This document shows positions 23,493 to 32,625 of a stretch of 64,000 bases of DNA, one piece after another. Under the pieces are notes generated by a model. That model was not told the origin of the DNA. It saw nothing but the letters and a program-made list of their open reading frames with translations, and did not search any database. The position numbers and the translations under genes were made by a program. Each line of letters starts with the position of its first letter. The stretch's first letter is position 1. Source of the DNA: Pseudomonas sp. NFIX28 (GTDB lineage Bacteria; Pseudomonadota; Gammaproteobacteria; Pseudomonadales; Pseudomonadaceae); the NCBI RefSeq assembly GCF_900107395.1, contig NZ_FNPW01000012.1, positions 1 through 64,000 of the forward strand. Direction: 5' to 3'.

Positions 23493-25769
23493 ATGAAGCC
23501 ATCGGCGGAGCAGACCAACCGACGCATCCTGATCGTCGACGACACGGCGTCGATCCACGAGGATTTTCGCAAGATCCTTGCCTCCGGGGAGGCTTCCCAG
23601 GACAGCCTCAGCGATACCGAAGCCGCCCTGTTCGGGACGCCCGTCAGCGCCTCGCTGGTGCAGTTTGTCCTCGACTCGGCGTTCCAGGGCCACGAGGCGC
23701 TGGACAAGGTGCAAGCGGCGCTGGACCGTGGCGCGCCCTATGCCATGGCGTTCATCGACATGCGCATGCCCCCCGGCTGGGACGGCCTGGAAACCATCGA
23801 GCGGCTGTGGCAGGTCGACCCCAAGCTGCAAATTGCCCTGTGCACCGCCTACTCCGACTATTCCTGGGAAGACATCGCCGAACGCCTGGAGCTGGGCGAT
23901 CGCCTGCTGATCCTGAAAAAACCCTTCGATGCCATCGAGATCCGCCAGATGGCCAGCGCCCTGACGGTCAAATGGCAGATGACCGAAGACGCGGCGCTGA
24001 AAATGGACCAGCTGGAACAGGCGGTCGAGGAACGCACCCGCGAGCTGGCCGACGCCAACATCATCGTGCAGAACAGCCCCACCATCCTTTATCGCCTGCG
24101 AGGCGAGCCTTCGTTCAGCCTGATGTACATTTCCCACAACATCACCAAGTTCGGCCATGTGGCGGCGCAACTGGTGGGTTCGGCAGGCTGGGCCCAGGCC
24201 CTGATCCACCCCGAGGACCAGGCCAAGGTCGAGAGCGCCATGCTGCGGATCCTCGACCGGGACGTCGCGGGCGCCTCCATCGAGTTCCGCCTGCGCACCG
24301 GCGACGGCGCCTTTCGCTGGGTGGAAAACCGCTATATCCCGGTGCGCAACGACCAGGGGCAGTTGGTCGAGGTGGAAGGCATCATCCTCGACATCACCGA
24401 ACGCAAGCTGGCCGAAGAAAAGATGTCGCTGATGGCCCGCACCGACGGCCTGACCGGGCTGGCCAACCGCGCCACCCTGATCGAGCGGCTGTACCAGGCC
24501 TTCGCCGCAGCCCGGCGAGGCGCCACGCCCTTTGCCATGTTTTACCTGGACCTGGACCACTTCAAGCGCATCAACGACACCCTCGGCCACCCCATTGGCG
24601 ACCTTCTATTGCAGGAAGTGGCCCGGCGCATCAGATCCTGCACCCGGGAAAACGACGTGGTGGCGCGCCTGGGCGGCGACGAGTTCGCGATCCTGCAACT
24701 GGACGTCGAGGAGGCCACGCATTGCGCGGCGCTGGCGGCGAAAATCCGCGACATCCTGCTGCTCCCCTACTCCCTGGAAGGCAATGAGGTGCGCATCTCG
24801 GTGAGCATCGGCATCAGCCTCTACAGCCCGCAGACCCTGAGCGCCGACAGCCTGATGGCGCAGTCGGACATGGCGCTGTATCGCTCCAAGGACAAGGGCC
24901 GCAACCAGTTCCATTTCCACAGCGAGGAAATCAACCAGGAAGTCACGGACCGGGTAACCCTGGCCAACGATCTGAAGCTGGCCCTGGAGCGCGGCGAACT
25001 GCACCTGCATTACCTGCCGGAAGTCGACCTCGGCACCGGCGGCATCCTCGGCATGGCCACCCAGGTGCGCTGGCTGCACCCGCAACGCGGCTGGCTGGAG
25101 GCCGACGACTTCATGCCCGCGGCCGAGAAGACCGGCATCGTCATCGCCCTCGGCCATTGGCTGCTGGACCAGGCCTGCCGGCAGATGCGCATCTGGCGCG
25201 ACCAGAACATGGCACCGCCGCTGATTGCGATTCGCCTGTCGCTGGTCCAGCTCAAGACCGGCCCGGAACTGATCTACGACGTGCTGCGCACCACCGCGCG
25301 CTGGAACCTGTGCCCGTGGGACCTGAGATTCGACGTGACCGAGGGCACCCTGGCCCAGACCAAGTGGACCCACAACGACATCCTGCCCAGGCTGTGCGAG
25401 CTGGGCGTGAAGATCGCCATCGACGATTTCGGCACCGAGTATTCCTCGTTCGACTACCTCAAGACCTACAGGGTCAACCACCTCAAGCTTGCCCAACGCT
25501 TTCTCGACAGCGCCAGCAGCGACCCGGACAACGCCATGACGCTGCGGGCCATTCTCAATTTCGCCCGCGAGGTCGGTATCGGGGTCACCGCTGAAGGAGT
25601 GGAAACCCAGGAGCAGCGCACGACCCTGATATCCAGCGGCACGCCACTGGGGCACTCGCCCGGCACGGCAGTCGACAGCGACCAGGCTGGCGAACTGCTC
25701 AAGGCCAGGTCAGCCATTGTGGAGGGCAGCGCCTGGTCGGTGGATCCGACGTCGGAGGATTTCAGGTGA
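23493..25769 (+). CDS. Receiver-PAS-GGDEF-EAL protein, probable diguanylate cyclase with degenerate EAL
   Basis: A 758-residue cytoplasmic regulator. The receiver has Asp89 in FIDMRMPPGWDG and a roughly 30-residue insertion after the first helix. A PAS domain spans about 185-305, followed by GGDEF at 394-398 with an intact RxxD inhibition site (REND) five residues before it. In the EAL domain the signature is changed to ATQ (GMATQVRW), the acidic ITES is VTEG, and the KxD motif is LKLAQ. I infer a feedback-inhibited c-di-GMP synthase whose EAL half is regulatory. GGAG precedes the ATG. First gene of the run; its stop overlaps the next start by 4 bases. Confidence 0.85.
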   Translation: MKPSAEQTNRRILIVDDTASIHEDFRKILASGEASQDSLSDTEAALFGTPVSASLVQFVLDSAFQGHEALDKVQAALDRGAPYAMAFIDMRMPPGWDGLETIERLWQVDPKLQIALCTAYSDYSWEDIAERLELGDRLLILKKPFDAIEIRQMASALTVKWQMTEDAALKMDQLEQAVEERTRELADANIIVQNSPTILYRLRGEPSFSLMYISHNITKFGHVAAQLVGSAGWAQALIHPEDQAKVESAMLRILDRDVAGASIEFRLRTGDGAFRWVENRYIPVRNDQGQLVEVEGIILDITERKLAEEKMSLMARTDGLTGLANRATLIERLYQAFAAARRGATPFAMFYLDLDHFKRINDTLGHPIGDLLLQEVARRIRSCTRENDVVARLGGDEFAILQLDVEEATHCAALAAKIRDILLLPYSLEGNEVRISVSIGISLYSPQTLSADSLMAQSDMALYRSKDKGRNQFHFHSEEINQEVTDRVTLANDLKLALERGELHLHYLPEVDLGTGGILGMATQVRWLHPQRGWLEADDFMPAAEKTGIVIALGHWLLDQACRQMRIWRDQNMAPPLIAIRLSLVQLKTGPELIYDVLRTTARWNLCPWDLRFDVTEGTLAQTKWTHNDILPRLCELGVKIAIDDFGTEYSSFDYLKTYRVNHLKLAQRFLDSASSDPDNAMTLRAILNFAREVGIGVTAEGVETQEQRTTLISSGTPLGHSPGTAVDSDQAGELLKARSAIVEGSAWSVDPTSEDFR

Positions 25770-27634
25770 CCCCGTTATCCGTGGCGCCCAATCGGCGGAT
25801 TCTGATCATCGACGACACGCCCGCGATCCATCAGGATTTTCGCAAGATCCTCAGTCCCGAAGACGAAGGTCTGCTGGGCAGCACCGAACCCTTGCTGTTC
25901 GGCGTCAACAGCAGGCCCCACCAGCACTTCCAGCTCGACTCCGCCTACCAGGGCAAAGAAGCCGTGGAACTGGTCAAGCGCGCCCAGGCCGAAGGCCGGC
26001 CGTATGCCCTGGCCTTTATCGACATGCGCATGCCTCCCGGCTGGGATGGCCTGCAGACCATCGAACACCTGTGGAAAACCGACCCGCAGTTGCAGGTCGC
26101 CTTATGCACCGCATTCTCCGATTACTCATGGGAAGCCATGGCCGAACGGATCGAATTCGGCGACCAGTTGCTGATCCTGAAAAAGCCCTTCGACAGCTTG
26201 GAGATCCGCCAGATGGCCAGTGCCCTGACCTGGAAATGGCAGCTGGCACAGGACGTGGCGAGCAAGATGCGCAACCTCGAACGGACCATCGAGGAACGGG
26301 TCCAGGAACTGCTGAGGGTGTCGCACCTGCTGCATTACGACGTGCTCACCGGGCTGCCCAACAGCACCCTGCTGGGCGACCGCCTGACCCAGCACTTGTC
26401 CCAGTCGCGCCGTCATGACCGCAGGCTGGCGGTGATGTTCATCGGCCTGGACCGGTTCAAACGCATCAACAACGCCCTGGGGCACCCGGCGGGAGACGAA
26501 ATGCTCAAGCTCGTCGCCCAGAGCCTGGCGCTCACGGTACGCCAATCCGACTCGGTGTTTCGCTACGGCTCGGACGAGTTCGTGGTGATTCTCGGCGACA
26601 TCCTGCATCCGCAGCAGACCCGCGGGGTGGCCGAGAAACTCCTTGCAGCGGTCAATACCCCCCACGCCGTGGCGGGCCACGACCTGACGGTTACCGCCAG
26701 CCTGGGCATCAGCATCTACCCCGACGACGGCACCGACGCGATCACGCTGATCAAGAAGGCCGAGACCGCGATGCGCAACGTCAAGGACTGCGGCCCCAAC
26801 GACTTCAGCTTTTTCATCGAAGACATGAACCTACGCGCGCGCCAGCAGCAAACCCTGGAAACCGGCCTGCGCCTGGCCCTGCAGCGCGAAGAGTTCATCC
26901 TGCACTACCAGCCCAAGCTGGACCTGGTCCGGGGCACGGTGGTCGGTGCCGAGGCGCTGGTGCGCTGGAACCGCCCCGGCCATGGCTGCGTGTTCCCCTC
27001 GGAGTTCATCCCGGTGGCCGAAGACAGCGGGCTGATCGTCGCTCTCAGTCAATGGGTGCTGCGCCATGCCTGCCTGCAATCGCAGGCCTGGCAGAAGCAG
27101 GGCCTGCCACCCGTCTGCATGTCGGTGAATGTCTCGGCCATCGATTTTCGCCAGCGCGACTACGTCGAACGCCTTACCCGCACACTGAGCGAGACCGGGC
27201 TCGACCCGACGCTGCTCGAACTGGAAATCACCGAAAGCGTGCTGATGCAGAACGTCGACGCCACCATCGCCGCGCTCCGCGCCATCAAGCAGTTGGGCGT
27301 GCGCCTGGCCATCGATGACTTTGGCACCGGCTACTCGAGCTTGAGTTACCTGCAGAAGTTTCCCGTCGACGTGCTGAAGATCGATCAGTCGTTCGTGCGC
27401 GACCTGGGCACCGACAGCAATGACGCAAAACTGGTCAGCAGCATCATCGACCTGGGTAAAAGCCTCAACCTGAGCATCATCGCCGAAGGGGTCGAGACCC
27501 TAGAGCAGCTGGACTTTCTCAAGCGCCACCGGTGCGAGGAAGGCCAGGGCTTCTACTTCAGCAAGGCGGTGGAGGCCGATGCCTTCGCCCGTTTTCTAGT
27601 CAACTCACAGCAACCTCACCTGCCCCATCCATGA
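25766..27634 (+). CDS. Receiver-GGDEF-EAL protein, probable c-di-GMP phosphodiesterase
   Basis: A 622-residue protein, close paralogue of the preceding gene in its receiver (Asp86 in FIDMRMPPGWDG) but without PAS. The cyclase domain looks dead: the metal Asp of the first motif is Gly (FIGLDRFK) and the signature is GSDEF, though the RxxD site (RQSD) remains. The EAL domain is intact: GAEALVRW at 394-401, SVNVSA, ELEITES, IDDFGTGYSS, VLKIDQSFV and IAEGVET. It should break down c-di-GMP, opposing its neighbour. The start is a GTG overlapping the previous stop, with GGAGG 7 bases upstream. Confidence 0.87.
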   Translation: MTPLSVAPNRRILIIDDTPAIHQDFRKILSPEDEGLLGSTEPLLFGVNSRPHQHFQLDSAYQGKEAVELVKRAQAEGRPYALAFIDMRMPPGWDGLQTIEHLWKTDPQLQVALCTAFSDYSWEAMAERIEFGDQLLILKKPFDSLEIRQMASALTWKWQLAQDVASKMRNLERTIEERVQELLRVSHLLHYDVLTGLPNSTLLGDRLTQHLSQSRRHDRRLAVMFIGLDRFKRINNALGHPAGDEMLKLVAQSLALTVRQSDSVFRYGSDEFVVILGDILHPQQTRGVAEKLLAAVNTPHAVAGHDLTVTASLGISIYPDDGTDAITLIKKAETAMRNVKDCGPNDFSFFIEDMNLRARQQQTLETGLRLALQREEFILHYQPKLDLVRGTVVGAEALVRWNRPGHGCVFPSEFIPVAEDSGLIVALSQWVLRHACLQSQAWQKQGLPPVCMSVNVSAIDFRQRDYVERLTRTLSETGLDPTLLELEITESVLMQNVDATIAALRAIKQLGVRLAIDDFGTGYSSLSYLQKFPVDVLKIDQSFVRDLGTDSNDAKLVSSIIDLGKSLNLSIIAEGVETLEQLDFLKRHRCEEGQGFYFSKAVEADAFARFLVNSQQPHLPHP

Positions 27635-27661
27635 AGTTGTGTCTGGTAAGGAAACCAAACC

Positions 27662-28615
27662 ATGTCGTCACTTGCATTACTTCTTTCGACTGGCTTGCTG
27701 TTCGCTCAAGGCGCCGACGCCGCGCCATTGGAAGGACCGCTCAAACCCCTACCCGCCGTGCCGGTGCTGGACAGCAGACGGGTCGAACTGGGTCGACGAT
27801 TGTTCAATGATCCACGCTTGTCGGTGAATAACAGCCTGTCGTGTGCCAGTTGCCATCGTTTCGACCGGGGCGGTGCCGATACCGTCTCGCATTCCCTGGG
27901 TTTCGACGGCAAGCCCGTGGCGGTCAACACCCCGAGCGTGTTCAACGCCAGCCTGAACTTCCATCAGTTCTGGGACGGCCGCGGCGAAACCCTGGAAGAC
28001 CAGGTACATATCGTGGTGCAGAGCCCCAGTGAAATGGGCAGCGACTGGAAAGTCGTGGTGCAACGCATCGCCGACGACCCGGCCTACCGCACCGCCTTCG
28101 CCGATGCCTACCCCGGCGGCGTGACCCAGGCCAACATCCAGGGCGCCCTGGCCGACTACGAACGCACCTTGCTCAGCACCAACTCGCGCTTCGACCAATA
28201 CCTGGCGGGCAACACTGAAATTCTCGATATCGAGGAAAAATACGGCTACCAGCGCTTCCAGGAATATGGCTGCATCGCCTGCCACCAGGGGGTGAATATC
28301 GGCGGCAACATGTTCCAGAAGTTCGGCGTGCTCGGCGACTATTTCGCCACCCGGGGCAACCTGACCGAGGCTGACCTGGGGCGCTTCAACGTCACGGGCG
28401 AAGAAGACGACCGCAATGTGTTCAAGGTGCCGAGCCTGCGCAACGTCGCGGTCACCGCGCCGTACTTCCACGACGGTTCGCAAGCCACCCTCGAAGGCGC
28501 CGTGACAGTGATGTTCAAGTACCAGCTGGGACGCACCCCGTCCGAGGAAGACAAACGCCTGATCGTCAAATTCCTCAAGACCCTGACCGGTGAATGGGAA
28601 GGCAAGCCCCTATGA
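27662..28615 (+). CDS. Di-heme cytochrome c peroxidase family protein (MauG/CcpA-like)
   Basis: A 317-residue periplasmic protein with a short signal peptide (LLLSTGLLFAQGADA). Two heme c sites are present, CASCH at 61-65 and CIACH at 204-208, with the family's NTPSVFNA, FWDGRGETLEDQ and SPSEMG segments between them. Family members reduce H2O2 with electrons from small cytochromes or oxidise other substrates. Here it is embedded among signalling genes: its last codon overlaps the start of a membrane histidine kinase (ATGA). A role as a redox or peroxide sensor for that kinase is my inference; ordinary detoxification is the alternative. Confidence 0.88.
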   Translation: MSSLALLLSTGLLFAQGADAAPLEGPLKPLPAVPVLDSRRVELGRRLFNDPRLSVNNSLSCASCHRFDRGGADTVSHSLGFDGKPVAVNTPSVFNASLNFHQFWDGRGETLEDQVHIVVQSPSEMGSDWKVVVQRIADDPAYRTAFADAYPGGVTQANIQGALADYERTLLSTNSRFDQYLAGNTEILDIEEKYGYQRFQEYGCIACHQGVNIGGNMFQKFGVLGDYFATRGNLTEADLGRFNVTGEEDDRNVFKVPSLRNVAVTAPYFHDGSQATLEGAVTVMFKYQLGRTPSEEDKRLIVKFLKTLTGEWEGKPL

Positions 28616-30423
28616 AAGTATCCCGTCGCGTAAGCATCCTGTTGCTGGCTGCCCTGGCGGTATTGATGGCTTCGGTGCTGTTGTTTCTCTACCTCAAGTT
28701 CGTGTCCGACCAGACCGTGACCTACACCGAATCCCGCGACCTGATCCGCCAGATCAAGCAGCAGGATTCGCTGTGGGAGAACGAAATACTCAAGGCCAGG
28801 GTGGCCATCACCCATAACTACGACCCGCTGGTTACGCCGCTGGGGGAAATGACGCGCCTGTGGAAGCAGTTCGATTCGATGGAGGCACAGAACCAGCGCT
28901 ACGATTCGCCGCTGTGGCGCAACGCCCATGACGGCTACCTCAACGCAATAAAGGAAAAGACCCGGCTGGTTGAACAGTTCAAGTCGCACAACTCCGTGCT
29001 GCGCAACTCTCTGGCCTTCCTGCCGACCGCCGAGGACGACATCCAGCTGGAGCTGGCCCAACTGCACGACGCGGACAAATTGCAGCTGCAGAACATCGCC
29101 ACCGATACCTACGACCTGTTGCTCAGCAGCCTGGAGTTCGCCCAGGTCACCTCCGCCGAAAGGGCCGCGGAGATCCTGGTGGGCCTGAACAAGCTGGCGG
29201 TCAACAAGGAACGCTTGCCCACGGAATTTCATGACCTGATCGACACCTTGAGCAACCACATCGGGCTGATCCTGCGCGAGCAGCCCAAGGTCAATCGCCT
29301 GCTCGAAGAAATAGAAGCGGTGCCGGTCGACGGACGCCTGGACGACATCACCGTCCTGCTCAACCGCGACCAGCAGCAGGCCGAGACGGTCGACCAGCGA
29401 TACCATTTCTACCTGCTGCTGTTTTCCGCGCTGCTGGTGTTGCTGCTGATCTGGCTGGGTATTCGCCTGATCCGCAGTTTTGCCGAGATCAACCAGATGA
29501 ACCGCGCCCTGGTGGCCGCCAACGACGAACTCGAGCAACGGGTCGAAGAACGCACGCGCCAGCTCAAGGACACCCAGAGCGAGCTGCTCGCCACTGCCCG
29601 CCAGGCCGGCATGGCGGAAATCGCCACCAATGTGCTGCACAACGTCGGCAATGTGCTCAACAGCGTGAACATCTCCGCCGACCTGGTCAGCCGCAAGCTG
29701 CGCAACAGCAAGGCCCAGGGGCTGGGCAAGGCGATGCAGTTGATCAACGAACACAAGCAGGACCTGGGCAGCTATCTCACCGAGGACGAAAAGGGCAAGT
29801 TGCTGCCCGGCTACCTGAACCAGCTGGTCGAAGCCATCGACCTGGAACAGCAAGGCATGGCCGATGAACTGAACCAACTGAGCAAAAGCGTCGACCACAT
29901 CAAGGACATCGTCGCCACCCAGCAATCCTATGCGGGCGCCAGCAGCCTGCTGGAACCGCTGTCGGTCAGCGAGCTGCTCGAAGACGCGCTGCGCATGAAC
30001 TCCGGCGCCCTCACCCGCCACCATGTGACCGTGCGCAAGGAATACGCCGACGTACCACTGATCATGGGCGACAAGCACCGGCTGCTGCTGATCCTGATCA
30101 ACCTGATCAGCAACGCCAAGTACGCGATGTCCGATCAGTCCAACCAGACGCGCAACATGACCCTGGCCGCAGCGGTGATCGACGACGAGACCTTGCAGAT
30201 CAGCGTGCGCGACGAAGGCGAAGGCATCGCCCCGGAAAACATGACCCGCATCTTTGCCCACGGCTTTACCACCCGCAAGGAAGGCCACGGGTTCGGCCTG
30301 CACAGTTGCGCCCTGGCCGCCATCGAGATGAACGGCCACCTGACCGCCCATAGCGACGGCCCGGGCAAAGGCGCGCTGTTCGTCCTGGAGATTCCCCTGA
30401 TCCCCGCCGAGGTCGAGGCATGA
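28612..30423 (+). CDS. Membrane sensor histidine kinase with periplasmic helical (DAHL-like) domain
   Basis: A 603-residue kinase. One membrane segment is near residues 8-30 and a second near 263-288. Between them is a long, all-helical periplasmic domain of about 230 residues. A coiled coil (EQRVEERTRQLKDTQ) leads to the phosphoacceptor region, where His343 lies in VLHNVGNVLNSV, unlike the usual HEINNP box. The ATPase domain has NLISNAKYAM, DEGEGIAPENM, IFAHGFTT and GHGFGLHS. The periplasmic domain faces the same compartment as the di-heme protein encoded just upstream. Both junctions are ATGA overlaps. Confidence 0.85.
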   Translation: MKVSRRVSILLLAALAVLMASVLLFLYLKFVSDQTVTYTESRDLIRQIKQQDSLWENEILKARVAITHNYDPLVTPLGEMTRLWKQFDSMEAQNQRYDSPLWRNAHDGYLNAIKEKTRLVEQFKSHNSVLRNSLAFLPTAEDDIQLELAQLHDADKLQLQNIATDTYDLLLSSLEFAQVTSAERAAEILVGLNKLAVNKERLPTEFHDLIDTLSNHIGLILREQPKVNRLLEEIEAVPVDGRLDDITVLLNRDQQQAETVDQRYHFYLLLFSALLVLLLIWLGIRLIRSFAEINQMNRALVAANDELEQRVEERTRQLKDTQSELLATARQAGMAEIATNVLHNVGNVLNSVNISADLVSRKLRNSKAQGLGKAMQLINEHKQDLGSYLTEDEKGKLLPGYLNQLVEAIDLEQQGMADELNQLSKSVDHIKDIVATQQSYAGASSLLEPLSVSELLEDALRMNSGALTRHHVTVRKEYADVPLIMGDKHRLLLILINLISNAKYAMSDQSNQTRNMTLAAAVIDDETLQISVRDEGEGIAPENMTRIFAHGFTTRKEGHGFGLHSCALAAIEMNGHLTAHSDGPGKGALFVLEIPLIPAEVEA

Positions 30424-31826
30424 GCAATCCGATAAACCGGCGCGTGCTGCTGATCGACGACACCCCGGCGATCCACGACGATTTCCGCAAGATCCTCACG
30501 CCCAAGACCGGCGACAGCGCCGACCTCGATGCGATGGAAAGCGCGCTGTTTGGCAGCGCGCCGAAAACCGCCGCCACGGTGTTCGAACTGGATTCGGCCT
30601 ACGGTGGCCAGGAAGGCCTGGGCAAGCTGCTGGAAGCGGCGGACAAGGGACAACCCTATGCGCTGGCCTTCGTCGACATGCGCATGCCCGATGGCTGGGA
30701 CGGCGCGCAAACCATCGAAGAACTGTGGAAGCACGACCCGTTGCTGCAGGTGGTGGTGTGCACCGCCTATTCCGATTATTCCTGGGACGAGCTGCTCGAT
30801 CGCTTGAACGGCCACGACCGCCTGCTGATCCTGAAAAAGCCCTTCGACAATATCGAAGTCCAGCAGATGGCCAACACCCTCACCACCAAGTGGGAAATGA
30901 CCTCGCGCGCGCAGCTGCAAATGAGCGAGCTGGAAGAACGGGTGGAGCAACGCACCCTGGCCTTCAAGCAGGCCAGCGCCGCGCTGCAACGGGAGATCGA
31001 CGAGCGCAAGCTGCTGGAAAGCCAGCTGGTGCAATCGGAAAAGCTCGCCTCCCTGGGCCAGTTGGCCGCCGGGGTCGCCCATGAAATCAACAACCCGATC
31101 GGCTTCATTTCCTCCAACCTCGGCGCCCTGGACAACTACTTCAAGCGCCTGCAGGAAATGCTCCAAGCCTACGGCAACGCCGAAGCCGGGATCGGCGCCG
31201 GTGAACTGCGCGAGCAGTTGCTACGGCTGCGCACGGACATCGAGCTGGATTTTCTGCTCGAGGACATCCCCCTGCTGATCAAGGAGTCCAAGGACGGCAT
31301 CGGCCGGGTCAGCCAGATCGTCAAGGACCTCAAGGACTTTTCCCGGGTCGACTCGACCCAGGAATGGCAATGGGCGGACTTGCAACAGGGCATCGACTCG
31401 ACCCTGAACATCGTCGCCGCCGAGATCAAGTACAAGGCCGACGTGATCAAGGAGTATGCCGAGCTGCCGGAGGTCGAGTGCCTGCCGTCGCAGATCAACC
31501 AGGTGGTGATGAACCTGATCGTCAACGCCGCCCAGGCCATGGGTAACGAACGGGGCACCATCACCCTGCGCAATGGCATCGAGGGCGAGAACGTGTGGAT
31601 CGAAGTGGCCGACAACGGCTCGGGCATCCCGCCGGAGAGCCTGCAGAAAATCTTCGATCCGTTTTTCACCACCAAGCCCGTGGGCCAGGGCACCGGGCTC
31701 GGGCTGTCGCTGTCCTACGGCATCGTCAAGAAACACCGGGGCGACATCTCAGTGCGCAGCGAGGTCGGGGTCGGCACCACCTTCCGCGTCGAACTGCCCG
31801 TGCACCAGAGCAGAAAAACCGGCTGA
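30420..31826 (+). CDS. Receiver-histidine kinase (hybrid-type, receiver first)
   Basis: A 468-residue soluble protein. The N-terminal receiver is a third paralogue of those in the two c-di-GMP proteins (Asp86 in FVDMRMPDGWDG, LLILKKPFD) and has the same insertion. It is joined by a coiled coil to a histidine kinase with His221 in GVAHEINNPIGF, NLIVNAAQAM, VADNGSGIPPE, FDPFFTT and GTGLGLSLS. A receiver ahead of a kinase suits an intermediate in a phosphorelay: phosphate from the membrane kinase would tune this kinase. It is the last gene of the run, and REP repeats begin 30 bases later. Confidence 0.87.
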   Translation: MSNPINRRVLLIDDTPAIHDDFRKILTPKTGDSADLDAMESALFGSAPKTAATVFELDSAYGGQEGLGKLLEAADKGQPYALAFVDMRMPDGWDGAQTIEELWKHDPLLQVVVCTAYSDYSWDELLDRLNGHDRLLILKKPFDNIEVQQMANTLTTKWEMTSRAQLQMSELEERVEQRTLAFKQASAALQREIDERKLLESQLVQSEKLASLGQLAAGVAHEINNPIGFISSNLGALDNYFKRLQEMLQAYGNAEAGIGAGELREQLLRLRTDIELDFLLEDIPLLIKESKDGIGRVSQIVKDLKDFSRVDSTQEWQWADLQQGIDSTLNIVAAEIKYKADVIKEYAELPEVECLPSQINQVVMNLIVNAAQAMGNERGTITLRNGIEGENVWIEVADNGSGIPPESLQKIFDPFFTTKPVGQGTGLGLSLSYGIVKKHRGDISVRSEVGVGTTFRVELPVHQSRKTG

Positions 31827-31855
31827 GCACCGGCCACAGGCACTGCTCCGCTCTT

Positions 31856-32405
31856 GTAGGAGCCAAGCTTGCTGGCGAAGCGGCCCACGCGGTATTCCAG
31901 GCCAAACACCTTCGCGGGCAAGCCTCGCTCCTACGGCGGGTGCAAGGCTCAACACACCACCAGTCGCCCTCGTAGGAGCCAAGCTTGCTGGCGAAACAGC
32001 CCACGCGGTATTCCAGGCCAGACACCTTCGCGGGCAAGCCTCGCTCCTACGGCGGATGCAAGGCTCAACACACCACCGATCGCTCTCGTAGGAGCCAAGC
32101 TTGCTGGCGAAGCGACCCACGCGGTATTCCAGGCCAAACACCTTCGCAGGCAAGCCTCGCTCCTACGGCGGATGCAAGGCTCAACACACCACCAATCGCC
32201 CTCGTAGGAGCCAAGCTTGCTGGCGAAACAGCCCACGCGGTATTCCAGGCCAGACACCTTCGCGGGCAAGCCTCGCTCCTACGGCGGATGCAAGGCTCAA
32301 CACACCACCGATCGCTCTCGTAGGAGCCAAGCTTGCTGGCGAAGCGACCCACGCGGTATTCCAGGCCAAACACCTTCGCAGGCAAGCCTCGCTCCTACGG
32401 CGGGT
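31856..32405. repeat. Tandem array of 116-bp REP-containing units
   Basis: Units start at 31856, 31972, 32088, 32204 and 32320, exactly 116 bases apart; the fifth is cut after about 85 bases. Each holds an inward-facing pair of REP-like arms (GTAGGAGCCAAGCTTGCTGG and GCAAGCCTCGCTCCTAC). Units 2 and 4 are identical, and unit 3 is identical to the copied part of unit 5, so the array grew by copying a 232-bp pair. Several long apparent reading frames cross it because 116 is not a multiple of 3; they are not genes. The array lies between the kinase stop and the TonB receptor. Confidence 0.93.
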
Positions 32406-32625
32406 GGGGATGCGGGGGGCTTGATCTCTTGTATGATGGCGCGCTTCAAGAATGGGTCGCCGATTTCGTCTTACCAATGACCACCGGAGCACATCCGGCC
32501 TGACGCCTTCAGGGCGCGCAGCGCTTCCCCCATATAAAAAACAGCACGACGCTTTCCCGAGCGCGCCAGGGCCTCTATGCCAGGAGTTCGCCTGGCCCGG
32601 GATCGCAGCCGTCGAGGAGCTTTTC
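32406..32625 (+). promoter_or_regulatory. Leader of the TonB receptor gene
   Basis: About 220 bases between the repeat array and the receptor ATG. A possible minus-10-like TATGAT lies at 32432. No Fur box and no recognisable riboswitch were seen. GAGGAG 6 bases before the ATG is the ribosome site. Confidence 0.35.

Noticed and set aside
31749..32480. Several frames of 100 or more codons on both strands crossing the repeat array
   Set aside because: They consist of the 116-bp repeat read in shifting frames and carry no ribosome site or domain. They exist only because the repeat lacks stops in those frames.
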